Shown here piece by piece: positions 51,587 to 59,408 of a stretch of 64,000 nt of DNA. The stretch is from Pseudescherichia sp031998825. Its GTDB lineage: Bacteria > Pseudomonadota > Gammaproteobacteria > Enterobacterales > Enterobacteriaceae. The position numbers were made by a program, and so were the translations under genes. The DNA lies in the NCBI RefSeq assembly GCF_031998825.1, contig NZ_DAMACX010000013.1, positions 33,440 through 97,439 on the forward strand, read 5' to 3'. A model generated the notes under the pieces. It made no database searches. It was not told where the DNA came from and saw nothing but the letters and a program-made list of their open reading frames with translations. Numbering within the stretch: position 1 is the stretch's first letter; each line of letters opens with the position of its first letter.

Positions 51587-52306
51587 TTACTCTTTGTCGC
51601 CCAGCAGCACGGACTCCAACGCGATCTTGATCATGTCGTTGAAGGTCGTCTGACGCTCGGCAGCGGTGGTCTGCTCGTGGGTACGGATATGGTCGGACAC
51701 GGTACAGATGGTCAGCGCTTTCGCACCAAACTCTGCCGCTACGCCGTAGATCCCCGCCGCTTCCATCTCTACGCCGAGAATGCCATATTTTTCCATCACG
51801 TCGAACATGGTCGGATCCGGGGTGTAGAAGAGATCGGCAGAGAAGATGTTGCCGACGCGAGCGTCAACGCCCAGCGCTTTGGCCGCGTCTACCGCATTGC
51901 GCACCATGTCAAAGTCAGCAATCGCCGCAAAGTCATGATCCTTGAAGCGCAGACGGTTCACTTTGGAATCGGTGCAGGCACCCATACCAATGACCACGTC
52001 GCGCAGCTTAACGTCAGCGCGAACCGCGCCGCAGGAGCCTACGCGGATGATCTTCTTCACGCCAAAATCGGTGATCAGCTCTTTGGTGTAGATAGAGCAG
52101 GACGGAATACCCATGCCGTGGCCCATCACGGAGATTTTGCGCCCTTTGTAGGTGCCGGTGTAGCCCAGCATACCGCGCACGTTGTTCACTTCACGCACGT
52201 CTTCAAAGAAGGTTTCCGCGATATGTTTAGCACGCAGCGGATCGCCCGGCATCAGCACAACGTCAGCGAAATCGCCCATTTCGGCATTAATGTGGGGAGT
52301 TGCCAT
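51587..52306 (-). CDS. deoD: Purine nucleoside phosphorylase
   Basis: DeoD phosphorolyses purine (deoxy)nucleosides. The 239 residues from MATPHINAEMGDFADVV equal E. coli. Phosphate and nucleoside site motifs VLMPGDPLRAK, GHGMGIPSCSIY and VEMEAAGIYGVAAE, and the catalytic Asp in TVSDHI, are present. An ATG two codons upstream is also in frame. Last gene of the deo operon. Confidence 0.97.
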   Translation of the reverse strand: MATPHINAEMGDFADVVLMPGDPLRAKHIAETFFEDVREVNNVRGMLGYTGTYKGRKISVMGHGMGIPSCSIYTKELITDFGVKKIIRVGSCGAVRADVKLRDVVIGMGACTDSKVNRLRFKDHDFAAIADFDMVRNAVDAAKALGVDARVGNIFSADLFYTPDPTMFDVMEKYGILGVEMEAAGIYGVAAEFGAKALTICTVSDHIRTHEQTTAAERQTTFNDMIKIALESVLLGDKE

Positions 52307-52330
52307 TTTCATTCCTTTTTATACATTTTT

Positions 52331-52405
52331 GCGCCGGATGGCGGCTACGCCTTATCCGGCCTACAGGATCCGTATGCCCGGCAAGCAGAGCGCCGCCGGG
52401 CAAAA
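52331..52405. repeat. BIME (two REP units) between deoB and deoD
   Basis: A first unit GCCGGATGGCGGCTACGCC followed by TTATCCGGC, and a second inverted unit ATGCCCGGCAAGCAG followed by AGCGCCGCCGGGC, fill the 102-bp gap. Such a pair may insulate deoB mRNA from 3' decay. Confidence 0.82.
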
Positions 52406-52408
52406 GCA

Positions 52409-53632
52409 TTACAGCATATTTTTGCCGTATTCCATTGGCGACGTACCAAAGTACGATGCCAGCGTCTGGCCGATATCCGCGAAGGTGTCACGGTGGCCCA
52501 GCGAGCCAGGCTTAACGTTCGGGCCGTAGATCAGCACCGGAATGTGCTCGCGGGTGTGGTCCGTACCGGTCCAGGTCGGGTCGCAGCCGTGGTCGGCGGT
52601 GAAGATGATGATGTCACCCTCCTCTACCAGCGCTAACAGCTCCGGCAGACGGCGGTCGAACAGCTCAAGGCCGCCCGCATAGCCCGACACATCACGGCGA
52701 TGCCCCCAGGAGGAGTCGAAGTCAACGAAGTTGGTAAACACGATAGTGTTATCACCCGCTTCCTTCATCTCTTTGACGGTAGCGTCAAACAGCGCGTCCA
52801 GGCCGGTGGCTTTCACTTTTTTAGTAATGCCAACGTGGGCATAGATATCGGCAATTTTGCCTACCGATACCACATGGCCATCCTTCTCTTCCACCAGCTT
52901 CTGCAGGATGGTGGGTGCCGGTGGCTCGACTGCCAGATCGTGACGGTTACCGGTACGCTGGAAGTTACCCGCCTTGTCGCCAACAAACGGACGCGCAATC
53001 ACGCGGCCAATGTTGTAGCCGCCTTCGGTCAGCTCTTCACGGGCGATTTCGCACAGCTCGTAGAGCTTATCCAGACCATAGGTCTCTTCATGGCAGGCGA
53101 TCTGGAATACCGAGTCCGCAGAGGTGAAGAAAATCGGCTTGCCGGTTTTCATATGCTCTTCGCCGAGCTGATCCAGGATCACCGTCCCGGAGGAGTGGCA
53201 GTTGCCCAGGTAGCCCGGCAGCCCGGCACGCGCTACCAGCTTGTCGAGCAGTTCCTGTGGGAAGCTGTTCTCGGTGTCGGAAAAGTAGCCCCAGTCAAAG
53301 AGTACCGGCACGCCGGCAATTTCCCAGTGGCCCGATGGCGTATCTTTACCAGAGGAGAGCTCGTGCGCCCATGCGTACGCGCCAACAACCTCTGCGTTAC
53401 CGTCCATTCCCGCAGGAATAGTACCGGTAGAGCCTTCATGCGCTTTCGCCAGGCCCAGACGGGTCAAATTAGGCAGATTCAGCGGGCCCTGGCGGCCGGT
53501 GTTGGCTTCGCCTTTGGCGCAGGCTTCGGCAATATGGCCGAGGGTGTCAGAACCTGCGTCGCCGAAGCGCTCCGCATCTTCAGTAGCGCCGATGCCGAAA
53601 GAGTCCAGCACCATAATAAATGCACGTTTCAT
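52409..53632 (-). CDS. deoB: Phosphopentomutase
   Basis: DeoB interconverts (deoxy)ribose 1- and 5-phosphates with Mn2+. The 407 residues equal E. coli. The alkaline-phosphatase-superfamily metal sites are in MKRAFIMVLDSFGIGATED (N-terminus), IIIFTADHGCDPTWTGTDHTR and VLIYGPN. It lies 68 bp downstream of deoA in the operon. Confidence 0.97.
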   Translation of the reverse strand: MKRAFIMVLDSFGIGATEDAERFGDAGSDTLGHIAEACAKGEANTGRQGPLNLPNLTRLGLAKAHEGSTGTIPAGMDGNAEVVGAYAWAHELSSGKDTPSGHWEIAGVPVLFDWGYFSDTENSFPQELLDKLVARAGLPGYLGNCHSSGTVILDQLGEEHMKTGKPIFFTSADSVFQIACHEETYGLDKLYELCEIAREELTEGGYNIGRVIARPFVGDKAGNFQRTGNRHDLAVEPPAPTILQKLVEEKDGHVVSVGKIADIYAHVGITKKVKATGLDALFDATVKEMKEAGDNTIVFTNFVDFDSSWGHRRDVSGYAGGLELFDRRLPELLALVEEGDIIIFTADHGCDPTWTGTDHTREHIPVLIYGPNVKPGSLGHRDTFADIGQTLASYFGTSPMEYGKNML

Positions 53633-53700
53633 ATTTTCTCCGTACTTAGTGCTTCAGAAAAATTAGTGCTTCATAAAAAATCGATCAGATCAGTATACAG

Positions 53701-55023
53701 CTATTCAGTTATACGACGATAGACGGTTGGCGTGGTTTCGGGAGCTTGATCGTCTAACGTCACGGCAGCCTTAACCGCTTTCGCCGCTTCCTGCCAGCTG
53801 GCTTCGTCTTTAGCGTGGATCACCGCCAGCGGCCGCTGGCCGTCAATACTGTCCCCCAGACGCGCCATATCGGTAAAGCCGACGCTGTAGTCGATGCTGT
53901 CAGAGGCCTGGCGACGACCGCCGCCCATGGATACCACCGCCATACCCAGCGCGCGGGTATCCATCGCCGAGACAAAGCCTTCGGTATCGGCGTAGACCGC
54001 CTTGCTGAGGGTCGCCGTCGGCAGGTACTTCGCGTAGTTCTCGACGAAGTCAGCCGGGCCTTTTTGCGCGGCAACCATCCGGCCAAAGACCTCTGCCGCG
54101 TTGCCGTTATCCAGCACTGCCTGCAGCTGCTGGCGAGCATCGGCATCGTCGCGGGCAAGCTTGCCGGAGATCAGCATCTCCACGCACAGCGCCATGGTGA
54201 CGTCGAGCAGGCGCGGGTTGCGGTACTCGCCGGTCAGGAACTGCACCGCCTCGCGCACCTCTACCGCATTACCGGCGCTGGAGGCCAGAACCTGGTTCAT
54301 ATCGGTCAGCAGGGCGGTAGTACGCACGCCTGCGCCGTTGGCGACGCCAACGATAGCTTCGGCCAGTGCTGCAGACAGTTCATAGGTAGGCATAAACGCG
54401 CCGCTGCCCACTTTCACATCCATCACCAGCGCATCCAGCCCTTCTGCGAGCTTTTTCGCCAGAATAGAGGCGGTGATCAGCGGAATAGAGTCAACCGTGG
54501 CGGTGATGTCGCGGGTGGCGTAAAAGCGCTTGTCCGCCGGGGCGAGGGAGCTGGTCTGGCCGATAATCGCGACGCCCACGTCCTTAATAATATCCCGGAA
54601 GCGGCTATCGCTTGGGAAGATGTCAAAGCCGGGGATAGCTTCCAGCTTGTCGAGGGTACCGCCGGTGTGGCCCAGGCCGCGTCCGGAGATCATCGGCACG
54701 TAGCCGCCGCAGGCTGCGACCATCGGGCCGAGCATCAGCGAGGTGACGTCGCCCACGCCGCCGGTAGAGTGTTTATCGACGATCGGGCCGTTCAGGCTGA
54801 GGCTTTTCCAGTCCAGCACCGTACCCGAGTCGCGCATCGCCATAGTCAGGGAGACGCGCTCCGGCATGGCCATGTCATGGAAAAAGATAGTCATCGCCAG
54901 CGCGGCGATCTGACCTTCTGAAATGGTGTTATCACGAATGCCGTTGATAAAAAAGCGAATCTCTTCGTCGCTGAGGGCATGGCCATCGCGTTTTTTTCGA
55001 ATAATTTCTTGAGCGAGAAACAA
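53701..55023 (-). CDS. deoA: Thymidine phosphorylase
   Basis: DeoA phosphorolyses thymidine and deoxyuridine. The 440 residues equal E. coli. The glycosyltransferase-family motif DKHSTGGVGDVTSL and the signature SGRGLGHTGGTLDKLEAIPG are intact. It lies downstream of deoC across a BIME. Confidence 0.97.
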   Translation of the reverse strand: MFLAQEIIRKKRDGHALSDEEIRFFINGIRDNTISEGQIAALAMTIFFHDMAMPERVSLTMAMRDSGTVLDWKSLSLNGPIVDKHSTGGVGDVTSLMLGPMVAACGGYVPMISGRGLGHTGGTLDKLEAIPGFDIFPSDSRFRDIIKDVGVAIIGQTSSLAPADKRFYATRDITATVDSIPLITASILAKKLAEGLDALVMDVKVGSGAFMPTYELSAALAEAIVGVANGAGVRTTALLTDMNQVLASSAGNAVEVREAVQFLTGEYRNPRLLDVTMALCVEMLISGKLARDDADARQQLQAVLDNGNAAEVFGRMVAAQKGPADFVENYAKYLPTATLSKAVYADTEGFVSAMDTRALGMAVVSMGGGRRQASDSIDYSVGFTDMARLGDSIDGQRPLAVIHAKDEASWQEAAKAVKAAVTLDDQAPETTPTVYRRITE

Positions 55024-55053
55024 GGTAACCCCCTGGTGTATAGGATCGGTATT

Positions 55054-55119
55054 GGCGGGTGGCGCTACGCTTACCCGCCCTACGATCCAGTAGGCCTGAT
55101 AAGCGAAGCGCCATCAGGC
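55054..55119. repeat. BIME (two REP units) between deoC and deoA
   Basis: GGCGGGTGGCGCTACGC followed by TTACCCGCC, then GCCTGATAAGCGAAG followed by CGCCATCAGGC, form two REP-type palindromes in the 106-bp gap. Confidence 0.8.
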
Positions 55120-55129
55120 GAATTGCATC

Positions 55130-55909
55130 TTAATAGCTGCTTGCGCTTTTACCGTCGCCGTGGCCGAGCGCCTTCAGCAGGCTCGCCAGCAGGCTGGATG
55201 CGCCAAAGCGGTAGTGGCGTGAGTCAGCCCACTCTGCGCCGAACAGCTGGTCGGCAATGGCGAGGAACTGCGCGGCATCTTCCGCCGTACGCACGCCGCC
55301 TGCCGGTTTGAAGCCTACGGTTTTCTCGACGCCCAGATCGCGGATGGTTTCCAGCATAATGCGCGCGCTCTCCAGGGTGGCGTTAACCGGCACTTTACCG
55401 GTGGACGTTTTAATAAAGTCCGCACCCGCTTTGATAGCGATCTCAGAGGCTTTACGGATCAGCGCCTCCTCTTTCAGCTCGCCGGTCTCAATGATCACCT
55501 TCAGCAGCACGTTGGCTTCGGCACAGGCGGCTTTACAGGCCTGGACCAGATCGAAACCGACCTGCTCGTTACCGGCAATCAGCGCCCGATACGGGAACAC
55601 GACGTCCACTTCGTCCGCGCCGTAGGCGATAGCCGCGCGGGTCTCTGCCAGTGCGATCTCGATATCGTCGTTGCCGTGCGGGAAGTTAGTGACCGTCGCG
55701 ATGCGGATCTCCGGCGTACCCTGCTCTTTCAGGGTCTTACGCGCAATCGGAATAAAGCGCGGGTAGATGCAGATAGCGGCGGTGTTGCCCACCGGTGTTT
55801 TCGCCTGATGGCACAGGGCGATCACTTTCGCATCGGTGTCATCATCGTTCAGGGTGGTCAAATCCATCAGTTGCAATGCGCGCAGGCTGCTTGCAGTTAA
55901 ATCACTCAT
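55130..55909 (-). CDS. deoC: Deoxyribose-phosphate aldolase
   Basis: DeoC splits deoxyribose 5-phosphate into acetaldehyde and glyceraldehyde 3-phosphate through a Schiff base. The 259 residues equal E. coli. The active-site lysines are in ADFIKTSTGKV and VGFKPAGGVRT. It is the first gene of the deo operon and is preceded by DeoR and CRP sites. Confidence 0.97.
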   Translation of the reverse strand: MSDLTASSLRALQLMDLTTLNDDDTDAKVIALCHQAKTPVGNTAAICIYPRFIPIARKTLKEQGTPEIRIATVTNFPHGNDDIEIALAETRAAIAYGADEVDVVFPYRALIAGNEQVGFDLVQACKAACAEANVLLKVIIETGELKEEALIRKASEIAIKAGADFIKTSTGKVPVNATLESARIMLETIRDLGVEKTVGFKPAGGVRTAEDAAQFLAIADQLFGAEWADSRHYRFGASSLLASLLKALGHGDGKSASSY

Positions 55910-55967
55910 AACACTCTCCAGAAGCTGAAGACGGCGTTTGCCGGTTCATTTTTTAACCGGGCGGGTC

Positions 55968-55983
55968 TGTTACTATTCTAACA
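55968..55983. promoter_or_regulatory. DeoR operator at the proximal deo promoter (O2-like)
   Basis: TGTTACTATTCTAACA differs from the perfect palindrome at 56111 at two positions and lies about 60 bp before deoC. The flanking sequence, with ATGTTAGAATAGTAACAGA read on the minus strand, lines up with E. coli deoP2. Confidence 0.75.
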
Positions 55984-55999
55984 TCCTCCCGCCACGACA

Positions 56000-56021
56000 C
56001 TTCGACGTACATCACAGTTAA
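56000..56021. promoter_or_regulatory. CRP site of deoP2
   Basis: On the minus strand TTAACTGTGATGTACGTCGA carries a strong TGTGA half site and aligns with the E. coli deoP2 CRP-1 site next to the operator. A weaker candidate (TTGTGCAACTTTGCATGA, minus) lies at about 56031-56050, where E. coli has the CRP-2/CytR region. Confidence 0.6.
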
Positions 56022-56110
56022 TGAAAACGTCATGCAAAGTTGCACAATATAAGCGTGAGATACGTCACTATTTAAGCCGTTCATTGCCGGACTGCCCGGC
56101 ACGGCTGACA

Positions 56111-56126
56111 TGTTAGAATTCTAACA
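56111..56126. promoter_or_regulatory. DeoR operator, perfect palindrome (O1-like)
   Basis: TGTTAGAATTCTAACA is a perfect 16-bp palindrome and matches the E. coli deoO1 operator. It lies 143 bp from the second site, in the gap between yjjV and deoC. Confidence 0.85.
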
Positions 56127-56195
56127 TAACACCCTGGTTAAACGCGACAGGCAGCCGGAACATTGCGCCCGGACGGGAGAGAAATGGTAAAATTT

Positions 56196-56969
56196 TCACA
56201 TAAACGTTTGATAGGTATTATCAAGAAGCGTAGCAGCAATCTCGTCAGGGGGCTCCGGGCGTAGCTCACAAAGTGTGCTAAAGACGCGGGCGGCCTGCTC
56301 CGGACGGTTAGGCTCTCCCTGGAAACCGTTGAGCGGCATATCCGGTGCGTCCGTTTCGAGCAGTAAGGCGGTGAGCGGCAGGCGGGCGATAACGTCGCGG
56401 GTTTTACTCGCCCGCGGATAGGTGATGGTACCCCCGACGCCAATCCGGTAGCCCATCTCAATAAAGCGCTGGGCCTGCTGCAGGCTGCCCGCAAAGCCGT
56501 GTACCACCCCGGTGCGCGGCAGGCTATGACGCTTGAGGTGCATCGCCAGCTTGTCATGGGTGCGCCGGGAGTGGAGGATCACCGGCAGATCGTAGCGCTT
56601 TGCCAGCTTAAGCTGTTCATCAAGCAGCTGCTCCTGCTTATCAAACTGCGGATCTTCCCGATAGAGATCCAGCCCTATTTCCCCCACCGCCACCAGCCTG
56701 GTGGGCCGTGCGGCAAGCTGGTCAGCTAGCCTGTCGATGCACTCCGGAGTATGGTTTTCAATCACGATGGGGTGCAGGCCCAGCGCAGCATAGACGGATT
56801 CAAACCGTTCGGCGAGCGCCAGCACGCGGGAAAAATGTGCCGCTTCAACGGCAGGTACGATCACGGCCTCGACGCCTGCCGCACTGGCTCTGGCAAGGCT
56901 CTGCGCCTCATCGCCGGTAAAGGGCGGAAAATCAAAGTGGCAGTGGGTATCGATAAAGCGTTGCGTCAT
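56196..56969 (-). CDS. yjjV: TatD-family metal-dependent hydrolase YjjV
   Basis: A TatD-type amidohydrolase fold protein, probably a DNase. The 257 residues have the metal motif FIDTHCHFD at the N-terminus (residues 5-13), VGEIGLDLYRED, ILHSRRTHD, HGFAGSLQQA and LLLETDAPDMPLNG. The exact substrate is not established. The start overlaps the yjjU stop by four bases (ATGA). Confidence 0.93.
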   Translation of the reverse strand: MTQRFIDTHCHFDFPPFTGDEAQSLARASAAGVEAVIVPAVEAAHFSRVLALAERFESVYAALGLHPIVIENHTPECIDRLADQLAARPTRLVAVGEIGLDLYREDPQFDKQEQLLDEQLKLAKRYDLPVILHSRRTHDKLAMHLKRHSLPRTGVVHGFAGSLQQAQRFIEMGYRIGVGGTITYPRASKTRDVIARLPLTALLLETDAPDMPLNGFQGEPNRPEQAARVFSTLCELRPEPPDEIAATLLDNTYQTFM

Positions 56970-58039
56970 GCCGAACTCTCTTTACTGAAGGTCGTGTCGT
57001 TGGCCTGCGGGGCATCAACCAGGGGTGTCGTCAGGGCGTCGTTTGCCACTACCGCAGGCGGCACTACCACCGTTGCCGGGGTGACGATACGCGGTGCATG
57101 ACGCAGCAGCGGCGGCTCGTCCACCAGCAGCTTACCGACAGTAGCAAGGAAGTAGCGGCCGCACAGCCGCCCCAGCTTGTAGTCATCGCGCAGCGCTGGC
57201 AGACGGCTGCCGAGGGCCATGCTTTTTAGCAGGCGCGGTGGGTAGATCTCAAAGATCCGCAGCTTGCCGGGGGGCTTCTCAATAAACTGCTGGATTGCAT
57301 GGTAGCTACTCTCATGGTGGTGAACCAGATTGACGAAAGGCTGCAAGCTGCTGTCGCCCAGCCAGCGCTCCATGCGTTTGAACCATTGCGGGGTATAGTA
57401 CATCTGCGACGGCACGGTGCGGATCACCACGATGGTTTTCGCCCCCCGCTTTGCCGCCTCCTGCACCGGGATGGCATCACTGATGCCGCCGTCGAGATAG
57501 TTAATGCCGTCCAGCATCACGCCGCTACGGTAAAAGCCGGGAATGGCGCTGGTAGCGCGGATCAGATCCAGCCAGGTCTGGCTGGTCGGAGAGAAGTAGC
57601 CAGGCGTATAGTCATCTCCCCGACAGGCGCACATATAGAACAGCTTGCCAACGTCAAACAGGCGGGCGGCGGTATCCATCGCCAGCGGCATCTCTCTGGC
57701 CGTGGACTCCACCAGCCAGTCGAGGTCGATCAGGTTACCGCCGCGCACGAAGCGCACCGGGTTAAAAAACTCACGGGATGTGGTGTAGCGCATAATGACT
57801 TTGCGCGCGTAGCCGGGCTGGTTACAGAGGTAGGCCGAGATATTCTGCGCCCCGGCAGAGGTGCCAAAGAAGAGTTCGAAAGGGTTAAATTGCGCGCGCA
57901 TGAATTCGTCCAGCACGCCGGCAGTAAAGATGCCTCGTTGGCCGCCGCCTTCACAAACTAAGGCGAGTCGCCCCGGGCGAAAGGAACTCAACGCCAACGG
58001 CGCTATATTGCCGAGCGTAACGGGAATTCTCTGCCCCAC
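56966..58039 (-). CDS. yjjU: Patatin-like phospholipase YjjU
   Basis: A patatin-family lipid acyl hydrolase of 357 residues, as in E. coli. The oxyanion loop LVCEGGGQRGIFTAGVLDEF and the nucleophile motif FFGTSAGAQN (GxSxG) come first, and the catalytic Asp lies in YLDGGISDAIPV. The C-terminal 40 residues are low complexity and Pro/Val-rich. It lies between ytjA and yjjV and may be co-transcribed with yjjV. Confidence 0.93.
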   Translation of the reverse strand: MGQRIPVTLGNIAPLALSSFRPGRLALVCEGGGQRGIFTAGVLDEFMRAQFNPFELFFGTSAGAQNISAYLCNQPGYARKVIMRYTTSREFFNPVRFVRGGNLIDLDWLVESTAREMPLAMDTAARLFDVGKLFYMCACRGDDYTPGYFSPTSQTWLDLIRATSAIPGFYRSGVMLDGINYLDGGISDAIPVQEAAKRGAKTIVVIRTVPSQMYYTPQWFKRMERWLGDSSLQPFVNLVHHHESSYHAIQQFIEKPPGKLRIFEIYPPRLLKSMALGSRLPALRDDYKLGRLCGRYFLATVGKLLVDEPPLLRHAPRIVTPATVVVPPAVVANDALTTPLVDAPQANDTTFSKESSA

Positions 58040-58105
58040 CCTGCTTTCCTGTCATTTTTTTATTTATTAAGAGCTTATCTGAATTTTTTGTTTTCTGAAA
58101 CCGTG

Positions 58106-58130
58106 AAAGCCAGTCACAAGGACTGGCTTT
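58106..58130 (-). terminator. Terminator after ytjA
   Basis: AAAGCCAGTC / GACTGGCTTT with a five-base loop forms a 10-bp perfect stem 25 bp after the ytjA stop. Minus-strand sequence after it is TTTCACGGTTTC. Confidence 0.65.
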
Positions 58131-58155
58131 ACGATTAGCGGGAGTTTACGGGTCG

Positions 58156-58317
58156 CTATGGACGCCGACGTCCCATAAACAGGCTGACCAGGAACAGAAT
58201 GATCCCGACGACAAAGACGATTTTTGCCGCACCTGCTGCCGTACCGGCCAGGCCACCAAAGCCCAGAGCAGCGGCAATTAACGCGATAACCAGAAATATA
58301 ATGCCCCAACGAAACAT
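58156..58317 (-). CDS. ytjA: Small membrane protein YtjA (DUF1328)
   Basis: The minus strand encodes 53 residues beginning MFRWGIIFLVIALIAAALG and ending LFMGRRRP, with GGAGA before the ATG. It has two hydrophobic segments separated by GGLAGTAAGAAK, and is almost identical to E. coli YtjA. It is a stress-associated membrane peptide of unknown role. A longer frame in another phase at the same place is not conserved. Confidence 0.9.
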   Translation of the reverse strand: MFRWGIIFLVIALIAAALGFGGLAGTAAGAAKIVFVVGIILFLVSLFMGRRRP

Positions 58318-58411
58318 AAGATTCTCCTTTCCTTTACCATAGTTAACGTTACCGCTGTTAGTGAGCGCTCAGGCTACTCACCGGCGATACTTACTCGGTG
58401 TGATGCTCACG

Positions 58412-58433
58412 TCCCCCGTTACAAGACGGGGGA
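58412..58433 (-). terminator. Hairpin after osmY
   Basis: TCCCCCGT / ACGGGGGA with loop TACAAG lies 14 bp past the osmY stop. The minus strand then reads CGTGAGCATC, so T residues are lacking; it may be a stabiliser or a rho-dependent end. Confidence 0.5.
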
Positions 58434-58446
58434 TCGCATTCTGAGA

Positions 58447-59067
58447 TTACTTGTTAACTTTAAGATCGTTTTTCACACTTTTCACACCATCGACCGCTTT
58501 GGAGATGCTCTCCGCACGTTCGATCTGTGCCTGGGAGTCAACCGTACCGGTCAGCTGAACCACACCATCGGTAGTTTCAACTTTCACTTTACGTGCCGGA
58601 ACGATGTCATCAGCTAACAGCTTAGCTTTAATCTCGCTGGTGGTGGCGGTATCACCCGCGTAGCCCTTCACAGAAGAAGTTTTGCCGTCGCGTACGTGCA
58701 GCTTATCGCTAACGGACTTAACGCCTTCAATCTGTTTAGCGACTTTCACCGCTTCTTCAGCCTGCGCCTGGCTCTCAACGAAGCCGCTCAGCGTGACTAC
58801 CGCTTTATCGGTCTTAACGGAGATGTCGGTGCTCTTAATACTTTCGTGATCGACCAGTGCTGCTTTAACTTTGGCGGTGATCGCGCTGTCATCCATGAAG
58901 TTACCGACTTTATTCATAGAGCTATCGATTTTTTCCCCAGCGCTGTGAGCTGTAGATTGCGCTTTGTCAGTTGCGCTGGTCTCTGCCAGAGCAGAACCGC
59001 TTGCAACAACAGAACCTAATACAACAGCCAGCAGGGTTTTAGAAATCTTCAGTCTTGTCATAGTCAT
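58447..59067 (-). CDS. osmY: Osmotically inducible periplasmic chaperone OsmY
   Basis: OsmY is an RpoS-controlled periplasmic protein with chaperone activity. The 206 residues (E. coli 201) start MTMTRLKISKTLLAVVLG with a signal peptide ending SALA. Two BON domains follow at about residues 60-120 (DSAITAKVKAALVDHESIKS) and 140-205 (TSEIKAKLLADD), each with the conserved GxVxSxAQ turn. The AAGGAA seven bases before the ATG supports this start; an in-frame extension of 32 residues is not conserved. Confidence 0.96.
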   Translation of the reverse strand: MTMTRLKISKTLLAVVLGSVVASGSALAETSATDKAQSTAHSAGEKIDSSMNKVGNFMDDSAITAKVKAALVDHESIKSTDISVKTDKAVVTLSGFVESQAQAEEAVKVAKQIEGVKSVSDKLHVRDGKTSSVKGYAGDTATTSEIKAKLLADDIVPARKVKVETTDGVVQLTGTVDSQAQIERAESISKAVDGVKSVKNDLKVNK

Positions 59068-59373
59068 CGATCTATTCCTTTCAGTTTGCCCACGTTTTGG
59101 GCTTTGAGCAGCCATCAAGGCCGCTTTGCTGCTCCGGTGCATAACACCTTCTTTTACAGCCATTAATCATGTGACTAAAAGAGAGAGCGGGATGAAACGC
59201 TTTTATTCACGCATTGAACAGTGCATTCATCCACACGTCTGGTAATCACTTTGTTAAATATAGCCAACAATTAGAAAAGCGCTTGGGGGAGACGGCAAAA
59301 AAATGGGGGATAAAAGCAAAAAGCGGGCTATTTAAGAACATTCCGCAAGGGACTAATAAGACAGGGAAAGTGA

Positions 59374-59399
59374 CAGAGCACGGCGGCTGCCGTGCTCTG
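59374..59399 (-). terminator. prfC terminator
   Basis: CAGAGCACGGC / GCCGTGCTCTG is an 11-bp perfect stem with loop GGCT, 10 bp past the prfC stop. The minus strand continues TCACTTTCCC, so it is a stem with a weak T tract. Between here and osmY (59068-59373) I see only the osmY upstream region and no other gene. Confidence 0.7.
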
Positions 59400-59408
59400 G
59401 AGAGAAGA

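Noticed and set aside
58067..58309. 80-codon frame at the ytjA locus
   Set aside because: Another reading frame of the same strand gives YtjA with a proper ribosome-binding site and clear homology.
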